Shown in pieces: positions 16,147 through 25,423 of a stretch of DNA of 64,000 nt (position 1 is the first letter of the stretch; every line of letters begins with the position of its first letter). The DNA is taken from the NCBI GenBank assembly GCA_016177775.1, contig JACOUQ010000032.1, positions 82,791 to 146,790 on the forward strand, given 5' to 3'. The DNA is from Geobacter sp. Its GTDB lineage: Bacteria; Desulfobacterota; Desulfuromonadia; Geobacterales; Geobacteraceae. The position numbers and the translations under genes were made by a program. The notes beneath the pieces are model-generated. The model saw only the letters and a program-made list of their open reading frames with translations. It ran no database searches and was not told where the DNA came from.

Positions 16147-16288
16147 TCCGCCTAGGAACGCGATTTTTTCGCAAGGTCAAGGCGGCCGAGGGATGACGCG
16201 GAGGCGTAGTACCCAAAGGGCATAAACAGCGCTACGTCGCACAAGGAATCCTGAAGGCCAACGCCGAGATTGCGGAAAAGGCGCATTC
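16147..16288. repeat. Intergenic inverted-repeat element between gspG and gspH
   Basis: The outer ends are complementary: AGGAACGCGATTTTTTCGCA near 16155-16174 pairs with its near-complement at about 16271-16290. An inner arm pair GCGTAGTA / AGCGCTACG surrounds CCCAAAGGGCATAA (16213-16226), a string also found at 6917-6930. I see no coding sense in it. It resembles a miniature or dispersed repeat inserted in the gsp operon. Confidence 0.6.
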
Positions 16289-16729
16289 CTATTTCATATC
16301 CCAGCTCTGGATGTCCGCACTCTTCCCCTCCCCCCCCCGGCCGCCGTCCGCACCGAAGGAGTAGAGATCGTAGTCGCCGTGCTCGCCGGGTGAGAGGTAG
16401 ACGAAGTCGTTCCCCCACGGGTCCTTGGGAACGCTCTTGCTCTCCAGGTAGCCCCCCTCCCTGTAGTTCTTCGGGATAATGCCGCTGGCAGGCTTGGTTA
16501 CAAGGGCCGGCAACCCCTGCTCCGTAGATGGGAAGACGCCGCTGTCCAGCTTGTAGAGCTTGAGGGCCGTCTCCAGGTTCCTGATCTGCACCTTGGCATC
16601 GGCGATCTTGGCATCATCGCTCCGACCGATGATCTTCGGGCCAACCAGCACGGCCAGCAGAGTGAGAATGACGATCACCACCATGATTTCGATGAGGGTG
16701 AAGCCTTTGTTGTTCAACCTGTTTTTCAT
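16289..16729 (-). CDS. gspG: Type II secretion major pseudopilin GspG
   Basis: The product is 146 residues. The leader MKNRLNNKG is cut before FTLIEIMVVIVILTLL. The conserved GspG C-terminal features follow: DSGVFPSTEQGLPAL, then PKDPWGNDFVYLSPGEHGDYDLYSFGADG, the calcium-binding loop (shown here only in part of its context). It is the main subunit of the pseudopilus that pushes substrate through the secretin. The 75 bases between it and gspF contain a GC-rich hairpin (about 16757-16780). Confidence 0.92.
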   Translation of the reverse strand: MKNRLNNKGFTLIEIMVVIVILTLLAVLVGPKIIGRSDDAKIADAKVQIRNLETALKLYKLDSGVFPSTEQGLPALVTKPASGIIPKNYREGGYLESKSVPKDPWGNDFVYLSPGEHGDYDLYSFGADGGRGGEGKSADIQSWDMK

Positions 16730-16804
16730 TCAATGACCTCCATGTTGCAATAACCTCCCCTCGCCCTATGGGAGAGGGGTCGGGGGTGAGGGAGGGGTAA
16801 GCGC

Positions 16805-18013
16805 CTATCTTATCAACTGATTCAACTGGAATATGGGGAGAAGCACCGCCAGCACCACTATCCCGACCGCCAGCCCCATGGCCAGCACCATGAGCGGCTC
16901 CAGCAGGGCCATGAAGCGGGTGATTGATCCGGTAAACTCCCGCTCGAACGCCTCGCCCGCCTTGAGGAGCATCGCCTCCAGCTCTCCACCCTTCTCGCCG
17001 ACCCCGACCATGTGGACCAGCAGGGGGGGAAAGAGAAGGCTTGCTCCGAGGGAAGAGGAAAGGGATCCCCCCTGGGCCACATCCTCTGCAGCGGACCTGA
17101 TGCGGACACGGTACTCCCGGTTAACCACCGCGTCGGCCGTGATCTCCAGTGCCCTGATGACCGGCACCCCGCTGGCAAGGAGGAGCCCCAGCACCCTGGC
17201 GAAGCGGGCAAGGACAAGCTGTTGCAGAAGCGGCCCAGCCAAGGGGAGGCGCAGGAGAAAGCGGTCCCGCTTGCACCGCATCGCATCGTCCGTCATGAGC
17301 CGCCGGTAGCCGAAGGGAGCAGCGGCGACGGCAATGGCAGCTAGCCACCAAAAACTACGAATCAGGCTGCTTACCTTGATCAGGGCTACGGTGATGAACG
17401 GAAGGGTCGCGCGGCTCTCCTCGAAGATGACCGTTATCTTCGGGATGACGAAGGCGAGAAGAAAAACCATCACCCCGCTCCCGACAATGGCCATCAGCAG
17501 CGGATAAGCCAGGGCGGTCGAAACGCGGCTTCGCACGGCCTGCTCCCCTTCCAGAAAATCGGCCAGCCTCTCCAGGACCAGGTCCAGGGCACCGCTCGCC
17601 TCGCCGGCCGCCACCATGCCGGTGTAGCTCTCGCCGAATACTAACGGCTCGTCGGCCATGGCCCTGGCCAGGGTGGAGCCGGCAGCGAGACGATCGCGCA
17701 GGCGGGAGAGGACCTTTTTCAGCTCCCCCTCCCCTTCCTGCTCCCGCAGGGTGGCTATCGCCTCGTAGACCGGCACGTGAGAGCCGACCAGGGTGGCAAG
17801 CCGTCTGGTCATGAGGGCGGTCTGCGCAATGCCGACCCGTCTTCCTGCAAAAAGGGAAGGCCTCTTCGGGGCCGCCCCCTCCTCGATGATCTCCTTCGGG
17901 AAAAGCCCATCCTTTTTCAGGCGCGCAAGCGCCTCGCGCTGGCTCTCGGCGTCGACGGTCCCTCTGACCTCGCCGCCGGCGGCGTTGTAGGCGCTATAGC
18001 GAAAGGTCGGCAT
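16805..18013 (-). CDS. gspF: Type II secretion inner-membrane platform protein GspF
   Basis: The product is 402 residues. Two repeats of the GspF/PilC domain are each followed by membrane segments (about 170-190, 220-240 and 370-395). It begins MPTFRYSAYNAAGGEVRG, typical of the family. GspF is the polytopic core of the assembly platform. Its start overlaps the gspE end by 20 bases. Confidence 0.92.
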   Translation of the reverse strand: MPTFRYSAYNAAGGEVRGTVDAESQREALARLKKDGLFPKEIIEEGAAPKRPSLFAGRRVGIAQTALMTRRLATLVGSHVPVYEAIATLREQEGEGELKKVLSRLRDRLAAGSTLARAMADEPLVFGESYTGMVAAGEASGALDLVLERLADFLEGEQAVRSRVSTALAYPLLMAIVGSGVMVFLLAFVIPKITVIFEESRATLPFITVALIKVSSLIRSFWWLAAIAVAAAPFGYRRLMTDDAMRCKRDRFLLRLPLAGPLLQQLVLARFARVLGLLLASGVPVIRALEITADAVVNREYRVRIRSAAEDVAQGGSLSSSLGASLLFPPLLVHMVGVGEKGGELEAMLLKAGEAFEREFTGSITRFMALLEPLMVLAMGLAVGIVVLAVLLPIFQLNQLIR

Positions 18014-19556
18014 ACTCCTCCTGGGTGACCCGCAGGACCTCCTCGATGGTGGTTATCCCCTGGGCCGCCTTTTCCAACCCGTCCTCCCGCATGGTCTTCA
18101 TCCCCTTCGAGAGGGCGTACTCCTTGATAGCCCCGGCCGGTACGCGCCTGACGATCATGGAGCATATCTCCTGGTCCATGGGGAGGAGCTCGTAGATCCC
18201 GGTCCTCCCTCTTGTGCCATGACCGAAGCAGGCGTCGCACCCTCGGCCCCGGAAGAGCCTGGCGGGGAGAGTTACGCCAGGATACTCCTTCTCCGGGACA
18301 TATTCCTCCCGGCAGTGGGGGCAGATCACCCGCACGAGCCTCTGGGCAAGGACTGCCGAGAGGGAAGAGGCAACCATGAACGGCTCTATCCCCATGTCGA
18401 TCAGGCGGGTGATGGCGCTGGAGGAGTCGTTGGTGTGGAGGGTGGAGAGGACCAGATGGCCGGTGAGGGATGCCTGCATGGCTATCTCGGCGGTCTCGCT
18501 GTCCCTGATCTCCCCCACCATGATGATGTCCGGGTCCTGGCGCAGGATGGAGCGAAGGCCATTGGCAAAGGTGAGGTCGATTTTCGGATTGACATGGATC
18601 TGGCCGACCCCCTTCAGCTGGTACTCCACCGGGTCCTCGATGGTGATGATGTTCTTCTCCGGCGAGTTGAGGCGGTTGAGGGCCGCGTAGAGGGTGGTGG
18701 ACTTGCCGCTGCCGGTGGGACCGGTGACCAGGATGATGCCGCTGGTGCGGGTGAGAAGCCGTTCCATGGCCCCGGCCGCTGCCGAAGGGAGCCCCAGCTC
18801 TGCCATGGTAATGCCGCCCCTCTCCTTGTCCAGAAGACGGAGCACCACCCGCTCGCCGTGGGTGGTGGGGATGATGGAGACACGGATGTCCACGTCGCGG
18901 CCCGCCACGATTACCCTGATCCTGCCGTCCTGGGGGAGCCGCTTCTCTGCGATGTTGAGGCCGGCCATGATCTTGACGCGGGAAACCAGGGCGTCCTGCA
19001 CCACCTTCGGCGGAGCGAGCATCTTGCAGAGGATGCCGTCGATCCGGAACCGCACCTCCAGCTCCCGCTCGTACGGTTCGATGTGGATGTCGCTCGCCCG
19101 CTCCTTAACCGCCTCGAACAGGATGGAGTTGAGAAGGCGGATCACCGGCGCCTCGTCGGTCAGCTCCAGGAGGTCCTTGGGTTCGCTCAGCTCGGAGGCG
19201 ATGGTGGAAAGGTCCTCCCCCTCCAGCTCTGCCACCACCTCCTCGGCCGACCCGGAGCCCCTTGTGTAGAGGCGGTTGATGGCGGCCAGCACCACCTCTG
19301 GAGGAGAGGCAATGATCTCCAGCGGCTTTCCGAACACCCCCCTCAACTCGTCAATGGCAAGAAGGTTGGCGGGGTTGCCGGAGGCAACAACGATCACCCC
19401 ATCCTTCTCCCGAAGAGGAAGGAGCAGGCTTTCCCGGGCAAAGGAGAGCGGCAGGCGGGCCAAAAGGGAGGGGTCCGCGTGGGCATCGTCGATCTCCCCC
19501 CGAAAGGGGAGCCCAAGCCGCGCTGCTACGCTTTCTATCTCATGAATTTCAGTCAT
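17994..19556 (-). CDS. gspE: Type II secretion ATPase GspE
   Basis: The product is 520 residues. It has the N1/N2 domains, then the ATPase with Walker A GPTGSGKST starting at residue 279, Asp boxes, and a Walker B/His-box region with HLVLSTLHTNDS. A tetracysteine metal site (CPHC...CDAC) follows in the CM domain. It powers pseudopilus assembly from the cytoplasm. ATG 19556 lies 11 bases after the gspD stop and has no clear ribosome site, so it may depend on gspD translation. Confidence 0.94.
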   Translation of the reverse strand: MTEIHEIESVAARLGLPFRGEIDDAHADPSLLARLPLSFARESLLLPLREKDGVIVVASGNPANLLAIDELRGVFGKPLEIIASPPEVVLAAINRLYTRGSGSAEEVVAELEGEDLSTIASELSEPKDLLELTDEAPVIRLLNSILFEAVKERASDIHIEPYERELEVRFRIDGILCKMLAPPKVVQDALVSRVKIMAGLNIAEKRLPQDGRIRVIVAGRDVDIRVSIIPTTHGERVVLRLLDKERGGITMAELGLPSAAAGAMERLLTRTSGIILVTGPTGSGKSTTLYAALNRLNSPEKNIITIEDPVEYQLKGVGQIHVNPKIDLTFANGLRSILRQDPDIIMVGEIRDSETAEIAMQASLTGHLVLSTLHTNDSSSAITRLIDMGIEPFMVASSLSAVLAQRLVRVICPHCREEYVPEKEYPGVTLPARLFRGRGCDACFGHGTRGRTGIYELLPMDQEICSMIVRRVPAGAIKEYALSKGMKTMREDGLEKAAQGITTIEEVLRVTQEEYADLSL

Positions 19557-19567
19557 TGCTTTTGTTT

Positions 19568-21484
19568 TTACCGGTCCCTGGTCCCTGGTCCCTGGTCCCC
19601 GGTCCCCGCCTTGAGACTGAACGGCTCATCGCTGTGCGCCGCACCGTCGAACCTCTCCTTCTGCGCCTTCGACACCTCGGCCATCTCCCCGGCCCCCCTG
19701 ACTATGCGCGGGGTGAGGACGATCATCAGGTTGGTCTTCGCCCGCTGGACCGACTTCGTTTTGAAAAGCCAGCCGAGGAACGGGATGTCCCCCAGGAGCG
19801 GTATCTTCTTGATGCTCTCGGTCTCCCGGTCCTGGATCAGGCCGCCGATCACCACGGTGTCGGTATCCTTCACCACCACCGAGGTCTTGGCCGAGCGCTT
19901 GGTGGTGACCAGGTCGGTGGCCTGGCCCCGGCTGTCCTTCACCGCCGAGATCTCCTGATAGATGTCGAGCTTCACGTACTCCCCCTCGCTGATCTGAGGG
20001 GTGATGCGGAGCGTGATGCCGGTGTCCTTCCGCTCGATCGACTGCTGGGAAAGCCCGGTGGATGTGAGGTTGGTCTGGGTGACGAACGGGACGTTCTCCC
20101 CCACGAAGATCTCGGCCTCCTTGTTGTCCGAGGTCATGATGTTCGGGGTGGAAAGGACATTGACCGCCCCATTCGATTCCAGTGCCTTGAGGACCGCCGA
20201 GAAGTTAACCGCGGTTCCGCTCAGGTCGGGAATGGTGATCCCCGCGTTCTTCATTGAAGCCAGGGTGGAGAGGAGCTGGCTAAAAGTGCTCTGCGGGTCA
20301 TACTGCCCCACGCCGGTCACGGTGCCGTCCGAGGCGCCGCCGATCACCCCCCATTGGACCCCGATCTCCTTCAACCTGTCGAGTGAGACCTCGGCGATCA
20401 CGGCCTGGACGAAGACCTGGCGGCGCCGCTTGTCCAGTTTCTGGATCACCTGGAGGAGGTTCTGGTAATCGGCCGGCGAGGCCATTATTACGAGTGAGTT
20501 GGTCGCCTTGTCCGGGGTGATGGTGATTTTACCACCTTCGAACAGGGAAGGCTGCGCGGCGGCCCCGGTCGCCTGCCCCGCAACAGGGGCCGACGCCCCC
20601 TTGACGATGCCGTCCAGCACCTTCGCCATATCGGTCGCGTCCGCGTTTTCCAGGTAATAGACGTTCACCTTGCTGCTTGCCTCCGGCGGGGCAACGTCAA
20701 TCAGGGCAACCAGCCGCCTGATCTCCTCTTTCTCCTTGTCGCTGCCGAATACCAGCAGGGCATTCAGCCTCGGGTCGGAAACGACCGTCGTGCCGAAGGC
20801 GCCGGCGGGAGCTGGAACTGGAGCACGCGCCTTCTCCCTGCCGGCCAGCCAATCCCGCACCACGGTGGCCGTGCTCTCGGCAGCGGCGTGCTTCAGGTAG
20901 ATGACCTCACCTCTGTCCCGCTGCTGGGGGGTGTCGATGGAATTGAGAATGCCGAGAACCTTCTGGAGATTAAGCGAGGAATCGACGACCAGGAGCATGT
21001 TGGCCGGTCCGAAGGAGGAGATGTGGCCGTCCTTGGAGATAACCGGCTGGAGAAAGGTGACCGCATCCTGGGCCGAGATATGGGTGATGGGGATGAGCCG
21101 GGCGACATATGTCTCGTTGACCGGGGCCCGCTCCTTCCCCGCCAAGACCTTCACCCCGGACTGTTTGGCGCCGGCCGTGGGGACGATCTTATAGACCTTG
21201 CCCGCCTGGACCACCGTGAACCCTTTCAGCTCCAGGACCGAGGTGAAGAGGTTGAATGCCTCGTCCGGGGAGAGCTTGGCTGGCGAGTAGACCGATATCT
21301 TTCCCTTGACCCGGTCATCCATCACGAAGTTCTTCCCGGTCAGGTCACTGATGAACTTCACCATGGTGGAGATGTCCACGTCGCTAAAGTTCAGGACAAC
21401 GCCTTTCGCGGAGGCCGGCAGGGGCAGCAGCAGGGTACAGAGCAGCAGCAGGATCGTGAGTACGGTTGCAAGTCGTTTATCCAA
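19568..21484 (-). CDS. gspD: Type II secretion outer-membrane secretin GspD
   Basis: The product is 638 residues. A signal peptide (1-26) precedes the N0 domain (VVLNFSDVDISTMVKFISDL), three N-type KH-like repeats and the secretin barrel domain. The VPLLGDIPFLGWLF-type motif, here PLLGDIPFLGWLFK, is near 560-575. It forms the gated outer-membrane channel. The last ten residues (GTGDQGPGTRDR) are encoded by a seven-base tandem repeat at 19573-19607, so the C-terminal tail looks like a repeat-generated extension. The REPIN at 21503-21559 lies between gspC and gspD. Confidence 0.94.
   Translation of the reverse strand: MDKRLATVLTILLLLCTLLLPLPASAKGVVLNFSDVDISTMVKFISDLTGKNFVMDDRVKGKISVYSPAKLSPDEAFNLFTSVLELKGFTVVQAGKVYKIVPTAGAKQSGVKVLAGKERAPVNETYVARLIPITHISAQDAVTFLQPVISKDGHISSFGPANMLLVVDSSLNLQKVLGILNSIDTPQQRDRGEVIYLKHAAAESTATVVRDWLAGREKARAPVPAPAGAFGTTVVSDPRLNALLVFGSDKEKEEIRRLVALIDVAPPEASSKVNVYYLENADATDMAKVLDGIVKGASAPVAGQATGAAAQPSLFEGGKITITPDKATNSLVIMASPADYQNLLQVIQKLDKRRRQVFVQAVIAEVSLDRLKEIGVQWGVIGGASDGTVTGVGQYDPQSTFSQLLSTLASMKNAGITIPDLSGTAVNFSAVLKALESNGAVNVLSTPNIMTSDNKEAEIFVGENVPFVTQTNLTSTGLSQQSIERKDTGITLRITPQISEGEYVKLDIYQEISAVKDSRGQATDLVTTKRSAKTSVVVKDTDTVVIGGLIQDRETESIKKIPLLGDIPFLGWLFKTKSVQRAKTNLMIVLTPRIVRGAGEMAEVSKAQKERFDGAAHSDEPFSLKAGTGDQGPGTRDR
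19573..19607. repeat. Heptamer tandem repeat (GGTCCC[T/C] x5) at the gspD 3' end
   Basis: Five copies of a seven-base unit encode the last residues of GspD. A nearly identical heptamer array ends hypB (39594-39628). Confidence 0.85.
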
Positions 21485-21502
21485 AGAGAGCCTCCCGCCA
21501 TC

Positions 21503-21559
21503 GTAGGGGCAGACCTGTGTGTCTGCCCGGTTTGGGCGGCCACATGGGGCCGCCCCTAC
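21503..21559. repeat. REPIN-type double hairpin (gspC-gspD gap)
   Basis: GTAG and CTAC ends flank two hairpins (GGGCAGAC/GTCTGCCC and GGGCGGCC/GGCCGCCC). The halves are inverted copies with stem changes compensated inside each hairpin. The first half is almost identical to that at 6954. Confidence 0.82.
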
Positions 21560-21562
21560 ATA

Positions 21563-22417
21563 TCATCTTATTTCGTAATTCATAGTCACCGGCTGGCCGT
21601 CCCGCACCAGATCCAGCTTGATCCGGCTCTGCCCCTTCAGGGAAACAAAGGACTGGATCGCCTTTTCCGGGGAATCGATGGGGAAATCGTTGATCCGCAG
21701 AAGCACGTCGCCGTTCCTGATCCCCACCATGCCGAAGATCCCGGCAGGTTTCACCTCGGAAGCGCGGAACCCCTCCACCTTCCCCTCCTTGACACTGGGG
21801 AGGAGGCGGGCGTCGGTCATCGCCTGGCCGATATTGTCGAGGGCCGCATTGAGCGCCCGCTGGTCCACCACGAAGCTGGAACTGCCGACCGGCGCCGCCA
21901 TCTGGGACTGAGAATGCTGTCCAGGCTTTCCGGATTCCGCCGGGGTCGTGGGGGTAAGAAGCTCCACCCGCTTCCCGTTGACCGAAAGATAGGCCCGTTC
22001 CTTCTTCACCGCCACCAGCGGCCCAACGCCGAAGACCTTCTCGCCGAGCCTGAAGACCCGTTCCTCCTGGGTGCTCGTCTTCATGACCAGAGCAAAGGTG
22101 TCCCGGTATGAGCCGAGCGCAGTCCCAACGAGGATCAGGTCGGATGTGGAGACCCCGCCTTCCTGCGGTCCCTTGCTCTGGATGACAGGGGTCAGCGCCC
22201 CCTTGGTCGCCTTGCCGAAGAGCCCCTTTCCCATAATGGGGGAGAAGGAGAGGAGGTCCTCGGCAACGGGCGCTAGCGGAGTGGTTTGTTTGTTAGTTGT
22301 GGAGGGGAAAGCATGGGAAAGCCTGTACGATATGAAGTCGGTGGCCAGCCTGGCAAGGGCGCCGGTGATTGCCAGGGCGAGAAGTATGTTGAGAAGGAGG
22401 AGCTTTTTCGAGGTCAT
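21563..22417 (-). CDS. gspC: Type II secretion inner-membrane protein GspC (HR and PDZ domains)
   Basis: The product is 284 residues from ATG 22417, which has AAAGG five bases upstream. A short cytoplasmic tail and one membrane helix (about 5-27) lead to the HR domain (near 75-145, DLILVGTALGSYRDTFALV), a linker, and a C-terminal PDZ domain (IFGMVGIRNGDVLLRINDFPI). GspC links the inner-membrane platform to the secretin and helps choose substrates. It opens the classic gsp gene order and follows the TonB-like gene by 137 bases. Confidence 0.9.
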   Translation of the reverse strand: MTSKKLLLLNILLALAITGALARLATDFISYRLSHAFPSTTNKQTTPLAPVAEDLLSFSPIMGKGLFGKATKGALTPVIQSKGPQEGGVSTSDLILVGTALGSYRDTFALVMKTSTQEERVFRLGEKVFGVGPLVAVKKERAYLSVNGKRVELLTPTTPAESGKPGQHSQSQMAAPVGSSSFVVDQRALNAALDNIGQAMTDARLLPSVKEGKVEGFRASEVKPAGIFGMVGIRNGDVLLRINDFPIDSPEKAIQSFVSLKGQSRIKLDLVRDGQPVTMNYEIR

Positions 22418-22554
22418 CACTGCCTTTCCCAATTTCAGTGGTCAGTCAGTGTACCTTACCTCCCCAGGCAAGGCAAGCCTTTAATATTCAAGGAAAAGCA
22501 GCCAAAACTTGCGTCATCGGCGGGGTTTGCGGATATCTTCATGAGACTCATGTA

Positions 22555-23385
22555 CTATCTATACGGATTCTGCAATTCAGGATATACACATATATTGCCG
22601 ACATTATCGATGGAAACCGTAAGCTTCACCACCCTCTCCGCCAGACCGAAGCTGGCCGGTAGCGGCAAGACATTCCAGTCGATCGTTTCCACGAGGACCT
22701 CCGACAACTCATTGTCGGTCTCGGAATCCACAACAACATCCTCGATTGTCCCGTCCTGTTGCAGGATGATTTCCACCGCCGCCGACTGATTGTGCATCTG
22801 CGGCAGCCGGGATGCAGTAATGAACGTTGCCAGGGAACCCTTCAGCGATTTTGCGATAGACTTGTAATAGTTTCGGGCCTTGACGGCATGCAGTTGGACC
22901 TCCACGTTCATCATGAACTGATGGCGCCAGGCCTGGAGCTGTTTCGGAGCATATTCACTAAAGGCTTCGATATCCCGCTTGCCCACAGAAAGCGCCGCGG
23001 CGGAACGGCTACCGGTGTCAGCGCTGGCAGTGCCGACCTTGGGGTATCCATTCCCGGAACCTGGAGGCTCTTTTACCAGAAGCGAAGACGGAGCGCCCGT
23101 AGTGTCATCCCGGACGCTCCCCTCCCTTTTTTCACCAACGGCCCTGGCTTCACTTGCCGGCCTTAGGTTTCTCGCGCTGTTCAAAGCATTTCTCAGCGCA
23201 CCCCTCCGGGCATCCCTTGTCACAGCTGGACCGGCGTTTTTCCCGGCAATGTCGGCGTTCACCCAGCAGCTTACGTAAATAACCGGCACTTCAGGTCGTT
23301 CCCCAAAGGTAGCTGCGAGTAAAAGCAAGGCGCCGCAGTGGATTACGGCAGACGAAACCAGGGAGATTCCAAAAAAAATCCGCAT
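22555..23385 (-). CDS. TonB-like protein with one membrane anchor, upstream of gsp genes
   Basis: The product is 276 residues. An N-terminal membrane helix (about 3-27) is followed by a variable linker (50-150) that is not proline-rich. Residues about 185-276 look like a TonB C-terminal fold: VEIILQQDGTIEDVVVDSET, then a WNVLPLP and a VKLTVSID strand. I chose ATG 23385; a TTG at 23400 overlaps the stop of the upstream gene as TTGA. Its place at the head of the gsp genes suggests it may hand energy or contacts across the periplasm for the secreted partner, but this is inference. Confidence 0.55.
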   Translation of the reverse strand: MRIFFGISLVSSAVIHCGALLLLAATFGERPEVPVIYVSCWVNADIAGKNAGPAVTRDARRGALRNALNSARNLRPASEARAVGEKREGSVRDDTTGAPSSLLVKEPPGSGNGYPKVGTASADTGSRSAAALSVGKRDIEAFSEYAPKQLQAWRHQFMMNVEVQLHAVKARNYYKSIAKSLKGSLATFITASRLPQMHNQSAAVEIILQQDGTIEDVVVDSETDNELSEVLVETIDWNVLPLPASFGLAERVVKLTVSIDNVGNICVYPELQNPYR

Positions 23386-23396
23386 AAATCCATGAA

Positions 23397-25070
23397 TCAA
23401 TCGAAATCGGGCGAAAGGGATGTTATTACCAAGGCCCTTTTCTGGGCTGCTGTCAGCGCAGTGGTTCCGTTGCTGGTGCCGCCAAGGGCCGATTGCCTTG
23501 CAATCAGCCTGGTAACGAAGGTGTCCATCACTCCCTCCATTGCTGACATGCTGGGGCTCGAGCCAAGTCCGCTGAAGGCAGCAAACTTGGCAAATTCGAT
23601 AATGCTCACGTCCTCCTTGAGGCCGAAAAGAGAAGCCATGGTCGTCGGCATGTTCCTCTCATCGCCCGAAGCACTGTTGTCGTTGTTGATGCCGAAATCG
23701 TGCCTGGTACTGTTTACTCCGTTACTCGAATCGTCGTCGCTGTCGAGCCACGACATCATGGAAGGGACAGCCAAGGTGTCGCGCGTGTAGCTCATGCTCC
23801 CCCCACCGCTCTGCAGGGAGGCGGCGAAGCTCGTCTGCACCGCCATCGGGATTGGCCAGTTCACCTGGGCGCTCCCCTGGGTGAAGAACTTGAACATGTT
23901 GTCGTTGTTGATGAATGCCGTGCATCCGGCATCCCCGTTGCAGAAGGCTGATATCAGGGCGGCCTGCATGGTGTCGATCTCCGCGTCCGTCGAGGCGGCA
24001 TTGGTGATGAACGTGCTGAAGGCGCTCTGCATTGCTGTATTGATGGCATTCTGCGCAGACTGAATGTCCGATGTGCTGGGAGTGCTGCTCTCGTCGGCGA
24101 ACAGCGCCTCGAAAGCCTTGAAGGCGTTTTCCATGGCCGTAAATAACGTGTTTGCCGCAGCCGTGTACCTTGTCACCTGGCTGGAACTTGCGTTAAGGGT
24201 TGTGAGCGCATTCGAGTATTTCTGTAAGGCCTTTTCGGCCCGCATCTTGCTGATGGCGCTCGACATCTCGGCGTCCACCGAGCTTTTGAACCATGTCGGA
24301 AGGGCCGCCCATGATGAATCGTTCCCGATCGAGTCCCCCGCAGCCATCAATGCCAGCTCTACATGGTCTTCCGGGCACCCGGCATCGCCGGAGGCCTGGA
24401 TGAATATCCTCATAAGCAGCCCGGCTGCCTTTCCCCTGTTCTCCGCCGAGGCAGCGGCAGTCGTGGCATCCACAGCATCCTTGTACAGGGCGGTGAATTG
24501 GCCGAGCCTGCTGACTATGCCGCTCTTGAAGGTAACAAGTTCGGCCGCCGTCATCCCTTCTGCAGTCATTTTGTTCTGAAAAGCCGTGGCCGCATTGGCT
24601 CCCGCGGTTCCTACCCTTGCCAGGTCAGCTGCCCCAAGCGCCCCTGTCCGAAGTATCACCATTCCAAAGGCGACGAAGATCGGGTTGTCGCTCCCGGCTG
24701 ACTGCATGGCGCTGAGAAACGCCTCGGTCTGGTCTTCGGTCACCAGGGAAAGCCCGAGGCTCGTGGTGTCGTTCGCGGAAGGTGCGGGAACGATTGCCCG
24801 GCGCACCGTGTTGCCGTCCGGGTCCTTTATGGTTATGAGAAGGAAGTTGTATGTACTGCTGGTAGGAACCGTAGAGAATGTGAAAGCGACTTTTTCGCTG
24901 CTGTCCGCAACAGCAGTGGTGGTGGACGCTGTCGTGCCGACCGTGCCGTTAGAATTTATAGGCGCCACCTCGATGGTATAGGTCGTTCCGGCCGTCAGTG
25001 CATAGCCGTCCGGAATGGAAAAGACCAACAGTGCAAATGCTGTTATCAAAAGCCTGTACATTGTATTCAT
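23397..25070 (-). CDS. Unrecognised exported protein, first large gene of the secretion operon
   Basis: The product is 557 residues. A signal peptide covers residues 1-25. An Ig-like or beta-sandwich region follows (about 25-110, TYTIEVAPINSNGTV and Thr-rich strands), then a long alanine-rich helical body (130-480) with few cysteines, among them GCPEDH and FCNGDAGC. It ends with acidic DSDDDSSNG and a helical tail. I recognise no family. It sits between a tiny lipoprotein and the TonB-like gene in the same transcript as gspC-N, so it is a candidate substrate or dedicated component of this type II system. Confidence 0.6.
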   Translation of the reverse strand: MNTMYRLLITAFALLVFSIPDGYALTAGTTYTIEVAPINSNGTVGTTASTTTAVADSSEKVAFTFSTVPTSSTYNFLLITIKDPDGNTVRRAIVPAPSANDTTSLGLSLVTEDQTEAFLSAMQSAGSDNPIFVAFGMVILRTGALGAADLARVGTAGANAATAFQNKMTAEGMTAAELVTFKSGIVSRLGQFTALYKDAVDATTAAASAENRGKAAGLLMRIFIQASGDAGCPEDHVELALMAAGDSIGNDSSWAALPTWFKSSVDAEMSSAISKMRAEKALQKYSNALTTLNASSSQVTRYTAAANTLFTAMENAFKAFEALFADESSTPSTSDIQSAQNAINTAMQSAFSTFITNAASTDAEIDTMQAALISAFCNGDAGCTAFINNDNMFKFFTQGSAQVNWPIPMAVQTSFAASLQSGGGSMSYTRDTLAVPSMMSWLDSDDDSSNGVNSTRHDFGINNDNSASGDERNMPTTMASLFGLKEDVSIIEFAKFAAFSGLGSSPSMSAMEGVMDTFVTRLIARQSALGGTSNGTTALTAAQKRALVITSLSPDFD

Positions 25071-25090
25071 CGCTCACCCCCCTTTCGTCT

Positions 25091-25228
25091 CTATTCTCCA
25101 CTCCCCGAAACGCTGCCGCTACTGCCGCTACCAGTACTGCTCCCCCCACTACTGCCGCAGCCTCCGGAAATGCCGATTGCCAGAAACAACAGTAACCAAA
25201 CAGCAATAAGGACCGATTTATGCCACAT
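25091..25228 (-). CDS. Tiny Gly/Ser-rich lipoprotein, first gene of the secretion operon
   Basis: The product is 45 residues: MWHKSVLIAVWLLLFLAIG, then ISGGC and a tail of only Gly, Ser, Thr and Val ending in Glu. The hydrophobic stretch and the cysteine at 24 suggest lipid attachment, though the box (ISGGC) is not perfect. GGGGG lies eight bases before ATG 25228. It precedes the 557-residue exported protein by 20 bases, so the two are probably co-transcribed. Function unknown; it could be an anchor or a pilot-like peptide. Confidence 0.55.
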   Translation of the reverse strand: MWHKSVLIAVWLLLFLAIGISGGCGSSGGSSTGSGSSGSVSGSGE

Positions 25229-25354
25229 CTTCGCTACCCCCTTTCGGTTCGGTATATGGACCAACATTAGCATTACATAATTGTTAGATTTTATCACCCG
25301 GATTTCAGATTGCCAGGGACAAGCTTTCCGGATTGGGAGGAAACAGTCAGCCGG

Positions 25355-25384
25355 TTGAATTCGTCTTGCCTGCTGTGTTATCAT
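25355..25384 (+). promoter_or_regulatory. Candidate sigma-70 promoter of mqnB
   Basis: TTGAAT (25355-25360) and TATCAT (25379-25384) are 18 bases apart, 40 bases before the mqnB start. A matching start point for the opposite secretion operon is less clear. Confidence 0.45.
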
Positions 25385-25423
25385 AGATTGGGATATTTAC
25401 TCAAGGGAAAGGATCGGAACGGT

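Noticed and set aside
18219..19958. 579-codon frame opposite gspE and gspD
   Set aside because: Shadow of conserved genes, with no domain or start.
22418..22554. Possible c-di-GMP/cGAMP (GEMM) riboswitch before gspC, from GCAAACC and GACGCAAG on the minus strand
   Set aside because: The two blocks are only eight bases apart, too close for the required stem-loop, and the second block lacks GGACGCAAAGC.
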